A DNA stretch of 64,000 nt from Cavia porcellus (GCF_034190915.1 NW_026947636.1:124001-188000), one strand, 5' to 3'; numbered from the stretch's first letter, positions 37,247 to 52,900 are shown. Numbers and translations are program-made. The notes: generated by a model from the sequence alone, not told the origin.

Positions 37247-40211
37247 CACCACCCCGCGATGTTTTTCAGAAACCTATCCTACATTGCCACTGCATGTTCC
37301 CTGACCTCCACATGCTGACCACCCCGCGGTGCTTTTCTCCATCCTACATTGCCACTCACTGCCTATCCTAATTCAGACCCTCCGATTCACACCACCCCGT
37401 GATGTTTTTCTCACTCCTACTTGTGAATGTAATGTAACACACACCCATACAATGCGCACCACCCCGTGATGTTTTTCTCACTCCCTCAACTGAATGTAAT
37501 GTAACACACACCTATACAATGCGCACCACCCCGTGATGTCTTTCTCACTCCTACTAGTGAATGTAATGTAACACACAACCATACAATGCGCACCACCCGT
37601 GATGTTTTATTCACTCCTACTAGTGAATGTAATGTAACACACACCCATACAATGCGCACCACGCCGTGATGTGTTTCTCACTCCTACTTGTGAATGTAAT
37701 GTAACACACACACATACAATGCGCAACACCCCGCGGTGTTTTACAGAAACCTATCCTACATTGCCACTGCATGTTCCCTCACCTCCCCATGCTGACCACC
37801 CCGCGGTGCTTTTCTCCATCCTACATTGCCACTCACTGCCTATCCTAATTCAGACCCTCCGATTCACACCACCCCGTGATGTTTTTCTCACTCCTGCTAG
37901 TGAATGTAATGTAACACACACCCATACAATGCGCACCCCCCGTGATGTTTTTCTCACTCCCTCCACTTAATGTAATGTAACACACACCTATACAATGCGC
38001 ACCACCCCGTGATGTCTTTCTCACTCCTACTAGTGAATGTAATGTAACACACACCCATACAATGCGCACCACCCCGTGATGTTTTATTCATTCCTACTAG
38101 TGAATGTAATGTAACACACACCCAAACAATGCGCACCACCCCGCGATGTTTTTCAGAAACCTATCCTACATTGCCACTGCATGTTCCCTGACCTCCCCAT
38201 GTTGACCACCCGCGGTGCTTTTCTCCATCCTACATTGCCACTCACTGCCTATCCTAATTCAGACCCTCCGATTCACACCACCCCGTGATGTTTTTCTCAC
38301 TCCTACTAGTGAATGTAATGTAACACACACCCATAAAATGCGCACCACCCCGTGAGGTTTTTCTCACTCCTCCTAGTGAATGTAATGTAACACACACCCA
38401 TACCATGCGCACCACCACGCGATGTTTTTCAGCAACCTATCCTATATTGCAACTGCGTGTTCCCTGACCTCCCCATGCTGACCCCCCGCGGTGCTTTTCT
38501 TCATCCTACATTGCCACTCACTGCCTATCCTAATTCAGACCCTCCGATTCACACCACTCCGTGATGTTTTTCTCACTCCTACTAGTGAATGTAATGTGAC
38601 ACACACCCATACAATGCGCACCACTCCGTGATGTTTTTCTCACTCCTACTAGTGAATGTAATGTGACACACACCCATACAATGCGAACCACCCCGCGATG
38701 TTTTTCAGAAACCTATCCTACATTGCCACTGCATGTTCCCTGACCTCCCCATGCTGACCACCCCGTGGTGCTTTTCTCCATCCTACATTGCCACTCACTG
38801 CCTATCCTAATTCAGACCCTCCGATTCACACCACCCGGTGATGTTTTTCTCACTCCTACTAGTGAATGTAATGTAACATACACCCATACAATGCGCACCA
38901 CCCCGTGATGTTTTTCTCACTCCTACTAGTGAATGTAATGTAACACACACCCATACAATGCGCAGCACCCCGCGATGATTTTCAGAAACATATCCTACAT
39001 TGCCACTGCATGTTCCCTGACCTCCCCATGCTGACCACCCCGCGGTGCTTTTCTCTATCCTACATTGCCACTCACTTCCTATCCTAATTCAGACCCTCTG
39101 ATTCACACCACCCCGTGATGTTTTTCTACTCCTACTAGTGAATGTAATGTAACACACACCCGTACATTGCGCACCACCCCGTGATGTTTTTCTCACTCCT
39201 ACAAGTGAATGTAATGTAACACACACCCATAAAATGCGCACCACACCGCGATGTTTTTCAGAAACCTATCCTACATTGCCACTGCATGTTCCCTGACCTC
39301 CCCATGCTGACCACCCGGAGGTGCTTTTCTCCATCCTACATTGCCACTCACTGCCTATCCTAATTCAGACGCTCCGATTCACACCACCCCGTGATGTTTT
39401 TCTCACTCCTACTAGTGAATGTAATGTAACACACACCATACAATGCGCACCACCCCGCTATGTTTTTCAGAAACCTATCCTACTTTGCCACTGCATGTTC
39501 CCTGACCTCCCCATGGTGACCACCTCGCCTTGCTTTTCTCCATCCTACATTGCAACTCACTGCCTATGCTAATTCATACCCTCCGATTCACAACACCCCG
39601 TGATGTTTTTCTCACTCCTACTACTGAATGTAATGTAACACACACCTATACAATGCGCACCACCCCGTGATGTCTTTCTCACTCCTACTAGTGAATGTAA
39701 TGTAACACACACCTATACAATGCGCACCACCCCGCGATGTTTTTCAGAAACCTATCCTACATTGCCACTGCATGTTCCCTGACCTCCCAATGCTGAGCAC
39801 CCCGCGGTGCTTTTATCCATCCTACATTGCCACTCACTGCCTATCCTAATTCAGACCCTCCGATTCACACCACCCCGTGATGTTTTTCTCACTCCTACTA
39901 GTCAATGTAATGTAACACACACCCATACAATGCGCACCACCCCGCGATGTTTTTCAGAAACCTATCCTACATTGCCACTGCATGTTCCCTGACCTCCCCA
40001 TGCTGACCACCCCGCGGTGCTTTTCTCCATCCTACATTGCCACTCACTGCCTATCCTAATTCAGACCCTCCGATTCACACCACCCCGTGATGTTTTTCTC
40101 ACTCCTACTAGTGAATGTAATGTAACACACACCCATACAATGCGCACCACCCCGTGATGTTTTTCTCACTCCTACTAGTCAATGTAATGTAACACACACC
40201 CATACAATGCG
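37247..40211 (+). repeat. 2965-bp family, copy 2
   Basis: This copy starts at a B1 unit and is followed head to tail by copy 3 at an offset of 2965-2966 bp. Visible differences are few. There is a six-C run near 37936 where copies 1 and 3 have seven, GGTGATG in place of CGTGATG near 38838, and TTTTTCTACTCC near 39123 with two bases lost. It contains the same GTGAGGTTT, CCATACCATG and CCCGGAGGTG markers as copies 1 and 3. Confidence 0.9.
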
Positions 40212-43176
40212 CACCACCCCGCGATGTTTTTCAGAAACCTATCCTACATTGCCACTGCATGTTCCCTGACCTCCACATGCTGACCACCCCGCGGTGCTTT
40301 TCTCCATCCTACATTGCCACTCACTGCCTATCCTAATTCAGACCCTCCGATTCACACCACCCCGTGATGTTTTTCTCACTCCTACTTGTGAATGTAATGT
40401 AACACACACCCATACAATGCGCACCACCCCGTGATGTTTTTCTCACTCCCTCAACTGAATGTAATGTAACACACACCTATACAATGCGCACCACCCCGTG
40501 ATGTCTTTCTCACTCCTACTAGTGAATGTAATGTAACACACAACCATACAATGCGCACCACCCGTGATGTTTTATTCACTCCTACTAGTGAATGTAATGT
40601 AACACACACCCATACAATGCGCACCACGCCGTGATGTGTTTCTCACTCCTACTTGTGAATGTAATGTAACACACACACATACAATGCGCAACACCCCGCG
40701 GTGTTTTACAGAAACCTATCCTACATTGCCACTGCATGTTCCCTCACCTCCCCATGCTGACCACCCCGCGGTGCTTTTCTCCATCCTACATTGCCACTCA
40801 CTGCCTATCCTAATTCAGACCCTCCGATTCACACCACCCCGTGATGTTTTTCTCACTCCTGCTAGTGAATGTAATGTAACACACACCCATACAATGCGCA
40901 CCCCCCCGTGATGTTTTTCTCACTCCCTCCACTTAATGTAATGTAACACACACCTATACAATGCGCACCACCCCGTGATGTCTTTCTCACTCCTACTAGT
41001 GAATGTAATGTAACACACACCCATACAATGCGCACCACCCCGTGATGTTTTATTCATTCCTACTAGTGAATGTAATGTAACACACACCCAAACAATGCGC
41101 ACCACCCCGCGATGTTTTTCAGAAACCTATCCTACATTGCCACTGCATGTTCCCTGACCTCCCCATGTTGACCACCCGCGGTGCTTTTCTCCATCCTACA
41201 TTGCCACTCACTGCCTATCCTAATTCAGACCCTCCGATTCACACCACCCCGTGATGTTTTTCTCACTCCTACTAGTGAATGTAATGTAACACACACCCAT
41301 AAAATGCGCACCACCCCGTGAGGTTTTCTCACTCCTCCTAGTGAATGTAATGTAACACACACCCATACCATGCGCACCACCACGCGATGTTTTTCAGCAA
41401 CCTATCCTATATTGCAACTGCGTGTTCCCTGACCTCCCCATGCTGACCCCCCGCGGTGCTTTTCTTCATCCTACATTGCCACTCACTGCCTATCCTAATT
41501 CAGACCCTCCGATTCACACCACTCCGTGATGTTTTTCTCACTCCTACTAGTGAATGTAATGTGACACACACCCATACAATGCGCACCACTCCGTGATGTT
41601 TTTCTCACTCCTACTAGTGAATGTAATGTGACACACACCCATACAATGCGAACCACCCCGCGATGTTTTTCAGAAACCTATCCTACATTGCCACTGCATG
41701 TTCCCTGACCTCCCCATGCTGACCACCCCGTGGTGCTTTTCTCCATCCTACATTGCCACTCACTGCCTATCCTAATTCAGACCCTCCGATTCACACCACC
41801 CCGTGATGTTTTTCTCACTCCTACTAGTGAATGTAATGTAACATACACCCATACAATGCGCACCACCCCGTGATGTTTTTCTCACTCCTACTAGTGAATG
41901 TAATGTAACACACACCCATACAATGCGCAGCACCCCGCGATGATTTTCAGAAACATATCCTACATTGCCACTGCATGTTCCCTGACCTCCCCATGCTGAC
42001 CACCCCGCGGTGCTTTTCTCTATCCTACATTGCCACTCACTTCCTATCCTAATTCAGACCCTCTGATTCACACCACCCCGTGATGTTTTTCTCACTCCTA
42101 CTAGTGAATGTAATGTAACACACACCCGTACATTGCGCACCACCCCGTGATGTTTTTCTCACTCCTACAAGTGAATGTAATGTAACACACACCCATAAAA
42201 TGCGCACCACACCGCGATGTTTTTCAGAAACCTATCCTACATTGCCACTGCATGTTCCCTGACCTCCCCATGCTGACCACCCGGAGGTGCTTTTCTCCAT
42301 CCTACATTGCCACTCACTGCCTATCCTAATTCAGACGCTCCGATTCACACCACCCCGTGATGTTTTTCTCACTCCTACTAGTGAATGTAATGTAACACAC
42401 ACATACAATGCGCACCACCCGCTATGTTTTTCAGAAACCTATCCTACTTTGCCACTGCATGTTCCCTGACCTCCCCATGGTGACCACCTCGCCTTGCTTT
42501 TCTCCATCCTACATTGCAACTCACTGCCTATGCTAATTCATACCCTCCGATTCACAACACCCCGTGATGTTTTTCTCACTCCTACTACTGAATGTAATGT
42601 AACACACACCTATACAATGCGCACCACCCCGTGATGTCTTTCTCACTCCTACTAGTGAATGTAATGTAACACACACCTATACAATGCGCACCACCCCGCG
42701 ATGTTTTTCAGAAACCTATCCTACATTGCCACTGCATGTTCCCTGACCTCCCAATGCTGAGCACCCCGCGGTGCTTTTATCCATCCTACATTGCCACTCA
42801 CTGCCTATCCTAATTCAGACCCTCCGATTCACACCACCCCGTGATGTTTTTCTCACTCCTACTAGTCAATGTAATGTAACACACACCCATACAATGCGCA
42901 CCACCCCGCGATGTTTTTCAGAAACCTATCCTACATTGCCACTGCATGTTCCCTGACCTCCCCATGCTGACCACCCCGCGGTGCTTTTCTCCATCCTACA
43001 TTGCCACTCACTGCCTATCCTAATTCAGACCCTCCGATTCACACCACCCCGTGATGTTTTTCTCACTCCTACTAGTGAATGTAATGTAACACACACCCAT
43101 ACAATGCGCACCACCCCGTGATGTTTTTCTCACTCCTACTAGTCAATGTAATGTAACACACACCCATACAATGCGC
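40212..43176 (+). repeat. 2965-bp family, copy 3
   Basis: This tandem partner of 37247-40211 has private one- or two-base losses: GAGGTTTTCTC near 41324 (one T lost), ACACACATACAATG near 42400 and CACCACCCGCTATG near 42415. The sequence after it (43177 onward) follows copy 1's right flank, not copy 2's. The simplest reading is that the 2965-bp unit duplicated within an already existing repeat of the 30-35 kb region. Confidence 0.9.
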
Positions 43177-44003
43177 ACCACCCCGCGATGTTTTTCAGAA
43201 ACCTATCCTACTTTGCCACTGCATGTTCACTGACCTCCCCATGCTGACCACCCCACGGTGCTTTTCTCCATCCTACATTGCCACTCACTGCCTATCCTAA
43301 TTCAGACCCTCCGATTCACACCACCCCGTGATGTTTTTCTCACTCCTACTAGTGAATGTAATGTAACACACACCCATACAATGCGCACCACCCGTGATGT
43401 TTTTCTCACTCCCTCCACTTAATGTAATGTAACAAACACCTATACAATGCGCACCACCCCGTGATGTCTTTCTCACTCCTACTAGTGAATGTAATGTAAC
43501 ACACACCCATACAATGCGCACCACCCCGCGATGTTTTTCAGAAACCTATCCTACATTGCCACTGCATGCTCCCTGATCTCCCCATGCTGACCACCCGCGG
43601 TGCTTTTCTCCATCCTACATTGCCACTCACTGCCTATTCTAATTCAGACCCTCCGATTCACACCACCCCGTGATGTTTTTCTCACTCCTACTAGTGAATG
43701 TATTGTAACACACACCCATAAAATGCGCACCACCCCGTGATGTTTTTATCACTCCTCCTAGTGAATGTAATGTAACACACACCCATACAATGCGCACCAC
43801 CACGCGATGTTTTTCAGCAACCTATCCTATATTGCAACTGCGTGTTCCCTGACCTCCCCATGCTGACCCACCGCGGTGCTTTTCTCCATCCTACATTGCC
43901 ACTCACTGCCTATCCTAATTCAGACCCTCCGATTCACACCACTCCGTGATGTTTTTCTCACTCCTAGTAGTGAATGTAATGTAACACACACCCATACAAT
44001 GCG
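43177..44003 (+). repeat. Satellite segment matching 33037-33865
   Basis: B2 segments at 43258, 43600 and 43876 pair with 33118, 33461 and 33737 at about 10,140 bp. Shared private markers include GCATGCTCCCTGATCTCC, GAATGTATTGTAAC and TTTTTATCACTCC. No other sequence type is present. Confidence 0.82.
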
Positions 44004-47000
44004 CACCACCCCGTGATGATTTTCTCACTCTTACTTGTGAATGTAATGTAACACACACCCATACAATGGGCACCACTCCGTGATGTTTTTCTCACTCCTA
44101 CTAGTGAATGTAATGTAACACACACCCATACAATGCGCACCACCCCGTGATGTTTTTCTCACTCCTACTAGTGAATGTAATGTAACACACACCCATACAA
44201 TGCGCACCACCCCTTGATGTTTTTCAGAAACCTATCCTACATTGCCACTGCATGTTCCCTGACCTCCCCATGCTGACCACCCCGCGGTGCTTTTCTCCAT
44301 CCTACATTGCCACTCATTTCCTACCCTAATTCTGACCCTCCGATTCACACCACCCCGTGATGTTTTTCTCGCTCCTACTAGTGAATGTAATGTAACACAC
44401 ACCCATACAATGCGCACCACCACGTGATGTTTTTCTCACTCCTACTAGTGAATGTAATGTAACACACACCCATACAATGCGCATCACCCCACGATGTTTT
44501 TCAGAAACCTATCCTACATGGCTTCTGCATGTTCCCTGACCTCCCCATGCTGACCACCCCGCGGTGTTTTACTCCATCCTACATTGCCACTCACTGCCTC
44601 TCCTAATTCAGAGCGTCCGATTCACACCACCCCGTGATGTTTTTCTCACTCCTACTTGTGAATGTAATGGAACACACACCCATAAAATGCGCACCACCCC
44701 GTGATGTTTTTCTCACTCCTCCTAGTGAATGTAATGTAACACACACCCATACAATGCGCACCACCACGCGATGTTTTTCAGCAACCTATCCTTTATTGCA
44801 ACTGCATGTTCCCTCACCTCCCCATGCTGATCACCCCGCGGTGCTTTTCTCCATCCTACATTGCCACTCACTGCCTATCCTAATTCAGACCCTCCGATTC
44901 ACACCACCCCGTGATGTTTTTCTCACTGCTACTAGAGAATGTAATGTAACACACACCCATACAATGCGCACCACCCCGTGATGTTTTATTCAGTCCTACT
45001 AGTGAAAGTAATGTAACACAAACCTATAAAATGGGCACCACCCCGTGATGTCTTTCTCACTCCTACTAGTGAATGTAATGTAACACACAACCTTACAATG
45101 CGCACCACCCCGCGATGTTTTTCACAAACCTATCCTACATTGCCACTGCATGTTCCCTGACCTCCCCATGCTGACCACCCCGTGGTGCTTTTCTCCATCC
45201 TACATTGCCACTCACTGCCTATCCTAATTCAGACCCTCCGATTCACACCACCCCGTGATGTTTTTCTCACTCCTACTAGTGAATGTAATGTAACATACAC
45301 CCATACAATGCGCACCACCCCGTGATGTTTTTCTCACTCCTACTAGTGAATGTAATGTAACACACACCCATACAATGCGCAGCACCCCGCGATGATTTTC
45401 AGAAACATATCCTACATTGCCACTGCATGTTCCCTGACCTCCCCATGCTGACCACCCCGCGGTGCTTTTCTCTATCCTACATTGCCACTCACTTCCTACC
45501 CTAATTCAGACCCTCTGATTCACACCACCCCGTGATGTTTTTCTCACTCCTACTAGTGAATGTAATGTAACACACACCCATACATTGCGCACCACCCCGT
45601 GATGTTTTTCTCACTCCTACTAGTGAATGTAATGTAACACACACCCATACAATGCGCAGCACCCCGCGATGATTTTCAGAAACATATCCTACATTGCCAC
45701 TGCATGTTCCCTGACCTCCCCATGCTGACCACCCCGCGGTGCTTTTCTCTATCCTACATTGCCACTCACTTCCTACCCTAATTCAGACCCTCTGATTCAC
45801 ACCACCCCGTGATGTTTTTCTCACTCCTACTAGTGAATGTAATGTAACACACACCCATACATTGCGCACCACCCCGTGATGTTTTTCTCACTCCTACTAG
45901 TGAATGTAATGTAACACACACCCATAAAATGCGCACCGCACCGCGATGTTTTTCAGAAACCTATCCTACATTGCCACTGCATGTTCCCTGACCTCCCCAT
46001 GATGACCACCCCGCGGTGCTTTTCTCCATCCTACATTGCCACTCACTGCCTATCCTAATTCAGATGCTCCGATTCACACCACCCCGTGATGTTTTTCTCA
46101 CTCCTACTAGTGAATGTAATGTAACACACACCATACAATGCGCACCACCCCGCTATGTTTTTCAGAAACCTATCCTACTTTGCCACTGCATGTTCCCTGA
46201 CCTCCCCATGGTGACCACCTCGCCTTGCTTTTCTCCATCCTACATTGCAACTCACTGCCTATGCTAATTCATACCCTCCGATTCACAACACCCCGTGATG
46301 TTTTTCTCACGCCTACTACTGAATGTAATGTAACACACACCTATACAATGCGCACCACCCCGTGATGTCTTTCTCACTCCTACTAGTGAATGTAATGTAA
46401 CACACACCTATACAATGCGCAACACCCCGCGATGTTTTTCAGAAACCTATCCTACATTGCCACTGCATGTTCCCTGACCTCCCCATGCTGACCACCCCGC
46501 GGTGCTTTTATCCATCCTACATTGCCACTCACTGCCTATCCTAATTCAGACCCTCCGATTCACACCACCCCGTGATGTTTTTCTCACTCCTACTAGTCAA
46601 TGTAATGTAACACACACCCATACAATGCGCACCACCCCGCGATGTTTTTCAGAAACCTATCCTACATTGCCACTGCATGTTCCCTGACCTCCCCATGCTG
46701 ACCACCCCGCGGTGCTTTTCTCCATCCTACATTGCCACTCACTGCCTATCCTAATTAAGACCCTCCGATTCACACCACCCCGTGATGTTTTTCTCACTCC
46801 TACTAGTGAATGTAATGTAACACACACCCATACAATGCGCACCACCCCGTGATGTTTTTCTCACTCCTACTAGTCAATGTAATGTAACACACACCCATAC
46901 AATGCGCACCACCCCGCGATGTTTTTCAGAAACCTATCCTACATTGCCACTGCATGTTCACTGACCTCCCCATGCTGACCACCCCACGGTGCTTTTCTCC

Positions 47001-49951
47001 ATCCTACATTGCCACTCACTGCCTATCCTAATTCAGACCCTCCGATTCACACCACCCCGTGATGTTTTTCTCACTCCTACTAGTGAATGTAATGTAACAC
47101 ACACCCATACAATGCGCACCAGCCAGCGAAGTTTTTCAGAAACCTATCATATTTTGCCACTGCATGTTCCCAGACCTCCCCATGGTGACCACCCCGCGGT
47201 GCTTTTCTCCATCCTACATTGCCACTCACTGCCTATCCTAATTCAGACCCTCCGATTCACACCACCCCGTGATGTTTTTCTCACTCCTACTAGTGAATGT
47301 AATGTAACACACACCCATACAATGCGCACCACCCCGTGATGTTTTTCTCACTCCTACTTGTGAATGTAATGTAACACACACCCATACAATGCGCACCACA
47401 ACGTGATGTTTTTCTCACTCCTACTAGTGAATGTAATGTAACACACACCCATACAATGCGCACCACCCCTTGATGTTTTTCAGAAACCTATCCTACATTG
47501 CCACTGAATGTTCCCTGACCTCCCCATGCTGACCACCCCGCGGTGCTTTTCTCCATCCTACATTGCCACTCACTTCCTACCCTAATTCAGACACTCCGAT
47601 TCACACCACCCCGTGATGTTTTTCTCACTCCTACTAGTGAATGTAATGTAACACACACCCATACAATGCGCACCACCACGTGATGTTTTTCTCACTCCTA
47701 CTAGTGAATGTAATGTAACACACACCCATACAATGCCCATCACCCCACGATGTTTTTCAGAAACCTATCCTACATGGCTTCTGCATGTTCCCTGACCTCC
47801 CCATGCTGACCACCCCGCGGTGTTTTACTCCATCCTACATTGCCACTCACTGCCTCTCCTAATTCAGACCCTCCGATTCACACCACCCCGTGATGTTTTT
47901 CTCACTCCTACTTGTGAATGTAATGTAACACACACCCATAAAATGCGCACCACCCCGTGATGTTTTTCTCACTCCTACTAGTGAATGTAATGTAACACAC
48001 ACCCATACAATGCGCACCACCACGTGATGTTTTTCTCACTCCCTCCACTTAATGTAATGTAACACACACCTATACAATGCGCACCACCCCGTGATGTCTT
48101 TCTCACTCCTACTAGTGAATGTAATGTAACACACACCCATACAATGCGCACCACCCCGCGATGTTTTTCAGAAACCTATCCTACATTGCCACTGCATGTT
48201 CCCTGATCTCCCCATGCTGACCACACGCGGTGCTTTTCTCCATCCTACATTGCCACTCACTGCCTATCCTAATTCAGACCCTCCGATTCACACCACCCCG
48301 TGATGTTTTTCTCACTCCTACTAGTGAATGTATTGTAACACACACCCATAAAATGCGCACCACCCCGTGATGTTTTTATCACTCCTCCTAGTGAATGTAA
48401 TGTAACACACACCCATACAATGCGCACCACCACGCGATGTTTTTCAGCAACCTATCCTATATTGCAACTGCGTGTTCCCTGACCTCCCCATGCTGACCCA
48501 CCGCGGTGCTTTTCTCCATCCTACATTGCCACTCACTGCCTATCCTAATTCAGACCCTCCGATTCACACCACTCCGTGATGTTTTTCTCACTCCTACTAG
48601 TGAATGTATTGTAACACACACCCATACAATGCGCACCACCCCGCGATGTTTTTCAGAAACCTATCCTACATTGCCACTGCATGTTCCCTGACCTCCCCAT
48701 GCTTACCACCCCGCGGTGCTTTTCTCCATCCTACATTGCCACTCACTGCCTATCCTAATTCAGACCCTCCTATTCACACCACCCCGTGATGTTTTTCTCA
48801 CTCCTACTAGTGAATGTAATGTAACACACACCCATACAATGCGCACCAGCCTGCGATGTTTTTCAGAAACCTATCATACTTTGCCACTGCATGTTCCCTG
48901 ACCTCCCCATGCTGACCACCCCGCGGTGCTTTTCTCCATCCTACATTGCCACTCACTGCCTATCTTAATTCAGACCCTCCGATTCACACCACCCCGTGAT
49001 GTTTTTCTCCCTCCTACTAGTGAATGTAATGTAACACACACCCATACAATGCGCACCACCCCGTGATGTTTTTCTCACTCCCTCCACTGAATGTAATGTA
49101 ACACACACCTATACAATGCGCACCACCCCGTGATGTCTTTCTCACTCCTACTAGTGAATGTAATGTAACACACACCCATACAATGCGCACCACCCCGCGA
49201 TGTTTTTCAGAAACCTATCCTACATTGCCACTGCATGTTCCCAGACCTCCCCATGCTGACCACCCCGCGGTGCTTTTCTCCATCCTACATTGCCACTCAC
49301 TGCCTCTCCTAATTCAGACCCTCCGATTCACACCACGCCGTGATGTTTTTCTCACTCCTACTAGTCAATGTAATGTAACACACACCCATAAAATGCGCAC
49401 CACCCCGCGATGTTTTTCAGAAACTTATCCTACATTGCCACTGCATGTTCCCTGACTTCCCCATGCTGACGACCCCGCGGTGCTTTTCTCCATCCTACAT
49501 TGCCACTCACTGCCTATCCTAATTCAGACCCTCCTATTCACACCACCCCGTGATGTTTTTCTCACTCCTACTAGTGAACGTAATGTAACACACACCCATA
49601 CAATGCGCACCACCACGTGATGTTTTTCTCACTCCTACTTGTGAATGTAATGTAACACACACCCATACAATGCGCACCACCCCGTGATGTTTTTCTCACT
49701 CCTACTAGTGAATGTAATGTAACACACACCCATACAATGCGCACCACCCCTTGATGTTTTTCAGAAACCTATCCTACATTGCCACTGCATGTTTCCTGAC
49801 CTCCCCATGCTGACCACCCCGCGGTGCTTTTCTCCATCCTACATTGCCACTCACTTCCTACCCTAATTCTGACCCTCCGATTCACACCACCCCGTGATGT
49901 TTTTCTCAATCCTACTAGTGAATGTAATGTAAAACACACCCATACAATGCG
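44004..49951 (+). repeat. 5948-bp higher-order repeat, copy 1
   Basis: The block begins with an A unit carrying GATGATTTTCTC (44004) and ends immediately before the same kind of unit at 49952. B2 segments 44287, 44564, 44841, 45185, 45462, 45739 and 46016 recur at +5948. Those from 46502 to 49824 recur at +5739, because the second copy lacks one 210-bp step. Shared markers are CTACTAGAGAATG, CAACCTTACAATG, GATGATTTTCAG and AATTAAGACC. Confidence 0.9.
45380..45933 (+). repeat. Local 277-bp (B+2A) tandem duplication
   Basis: The interval 45380-45656 consists of one B with AGCACCCCGCGATGATTTTC and ACATATCC, B2 with TTTTCTCTATCC and CCCTCTGATTC, and two A units. It is followed by an essentially identical 277-bp copy at 45657-45933. 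The upstream homologue at about 35240-35516 has only one. The same doubled arrangement is present at 51328-51881 in the second 5948-type copy, so the small duplication preceded the large one. Confidence 0.85.
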
Positions 49952-52900
49952 CACCACCCCGTGATGATTTTCTCACTCCTACTTGTGAATGTAATGTAAC
50001 ACACACCCATACAATGGGCACCACTCCGTGATGTTTTTCTCACTCCTACTAGTGAATGTAATGTAACACACACCCATACAATGCGCACCACCCCGTGATG
50101 TTTTTCTCACTCCTACTAGTGAATGTAATGTAACACACACCCATACAATGCGCACCACCCCTTGATGTTTTTCAGAAACCTATCCTACATTGCCACTGCA
50201 TGTTCCCTGACCTCCCCATGCTGACCACCCCGCGGTGCTTTTCTCCATCCTACATTGCCACTCATTTCCTACCCTAATTCTGACCCTCCGATTCACACCA
50301 CCCCGTGATGTTTTTCTCGCTCCTACTAGTGAATGTAATGTAACACACACCCATACAATGCGCACCACCACGTGATGTTTTTCTCACTCCTACTAGTGAA
50401 TGTAATGTAACACACACCCATACAATGCGCATCACCCCAGGATGTTTTTCAGAAACCTATCCTACATGGCTTCTGCATGTTCCCTGACCTCCCCATGCTG
50501 ACCACCCCGCGGTGTTTTACTCCATCCTACATTGCCACTCACTGCCTCTCCTAATTCAGAGCGTCCGATTCACACCACCCCGTGATGTTTTTCTCACTCC
50601 TACTTGTGAATGTAATGTAACACACACCCATAAAATGCGCACCACCCCGTGATGTTTTTCTCACTCCTCCTAGTGAATGTAATGTAACACACACCCATAC
50701 AATGCGCACCACCACGCGATGGTTTTCAGCAACCTATCCTTTATTGCAACTGCATGTTCCCTCACCTCCCCATGCTGATCACCCCGCGGTGCTTTTCTCC
50801 ATCCTACATTGCCACTCACTGCCTATCCTAATTCAGACCCTCCGATTCACACCACCCCGTGATGTTTTTCTCACTGCTACTAGAGAATGTAATGTAACAC
50901 ACACCCATACAATGCGCACCACCCCGTGATATTTTATTCAGTCCTACTAGTGAAAGTAATGTAACACAAACCTATAAAATGGGCACCACCCCGTGATGTC
51001 TTTCTCACTCCTACTAGTGAATGTAATGTAACACACAACCTTACAATGCGCACCACCCCGCGATGTTTTTCACAAACCTATCCTACATTGCCACTGCATG
51101 TTCCCTGACCTCCCCATGCTGACCACCCCGTGGTGCTTTTCTCCATCCTACATTGCCACTCACTGCCTATCCTAATTCAGACCCTCCGATTCACACCACC
51201 CCGTGATGTTTTTCTCACTCCTACTAGTGAATGTAATGTAACATACACCCATACAATGCGCACCACCCCGTGATGTTTTTCTCACTCCTACTAGTGAATG
51301 TAATGTAACACACACCCATACAATGCGCAGCACCCCGCGATGATTTTCAGAAACATATCCTACATTGCCACTGCATGTTCCCTGACCTCCCCATGCTGAC
51401 CACCCCGCGGTGCTTTTCTCTATCCTACATTGCCACTCACTTCCTACCCTAATTCAGACCCTCTGATTCACACCACCCCGTGATGTTTTTCTCACTCCTA
51501 CTAGTGAATGTAATGTAACACACACCCATACATTGCGCACCACCCCGTGATGTTTTTCTCACTCCTACTAGTGAATGTAATGTAACACACACCCATACAA
51601 TGCGCAGCACCCCGCGATGATTTTCAGAAACATATCCTACATTGCCACTGCATGTTCCCTGACCTCCCCATGCTGACCACCCCGCGGTGCTTTTCTCTAT
51701 CCTACATTGCCACTCACTTCCTACCCTAATTCAGACCCTCTGATTCACACCACCCCGTGATGTTTTTCTCACTCCTACTAGTGAATGTAATGTAACACAC
51801 ACCCATACATTGCGCACCACCCCGTGATGTTTTTCTCACTCCTACTAGTGAATGTAATGTAACACACACCCATAAAATGCGCACCACACCGCGATGTTTT
51901 TCAGAAACCTATCCTACATTGCCACTGCATGTTCCCTGACCTCCCCATGCTGACCACCCCGCGGTGCTTTTCTCCATCCTACATTGCCACTCACTGCCTA
52001 TCCTAATTCAGATGCTCCGATTCACACCACCCCGTGATGTTTTTCTCACGCCTACTACTGAATGTAATGTAACACACACCTATACAATGCGCACCACCCC
52101 GTGATGTCTTTCTCACTCCTACTAGTGAATGTAATGTAACACACACCTATACAATGCGCACCACCCCGCGATGTTTTTCAGAAACCTATCCTACATTGCC
52201 ACTGCATGTTCCCTGACCTCCCCATGCTGACCACCCCGCGGTGCTTTTATCCATCCTACATTGCCACTCAATGCCTATCCTAATTCAGACCCTCCGATTC
52301 ACACCACCCCGTGATGTTTTTCTCACTCCTACTAGTCAATGTAATGTAACACACACCCATACAATGCGCACCACCCCGCGATGTTTTTCAGAAACCTATC
52401 CTACATTGCCACTGCATGTTCCCTGACCTCCCCATGCTGACCACCCCGCGGTGCTTTTCTCCATCCTACATTGCCACTCACTGCCTATCCTAATTAAGAC
52501 CCTCCGATTCACACCACCCCGTGATGTTTTTCTCACTCCTACTAGTGAATGTAATGTAACACACACCCATACAATGCGCACCACCCCGTGATGTTTTTCT
52601 CACTCCTACTAGTCAATGTAATGTAACACACACCCATACAATGCGCACCACCCCGCGATGTTTTTCAGAAACCTATCCTACATTGCCACTGCATGTTCAC
52701 TGACCTCCCCATGCTGACCACCCCACGGTGCTTTTCTCCATCCTACATTGCCACTCACTGCCTATCCTAATTCAGACCCTCCGATTCACACCACCCCGTG
52801 ATGTTTTTCTCACTCCTACTAGTGAATGTAATGTAACACACACCCATACAATGCGCACCAGCCAGCGATGTTTTTCAGAAACCTATCATATTTTGCCACT

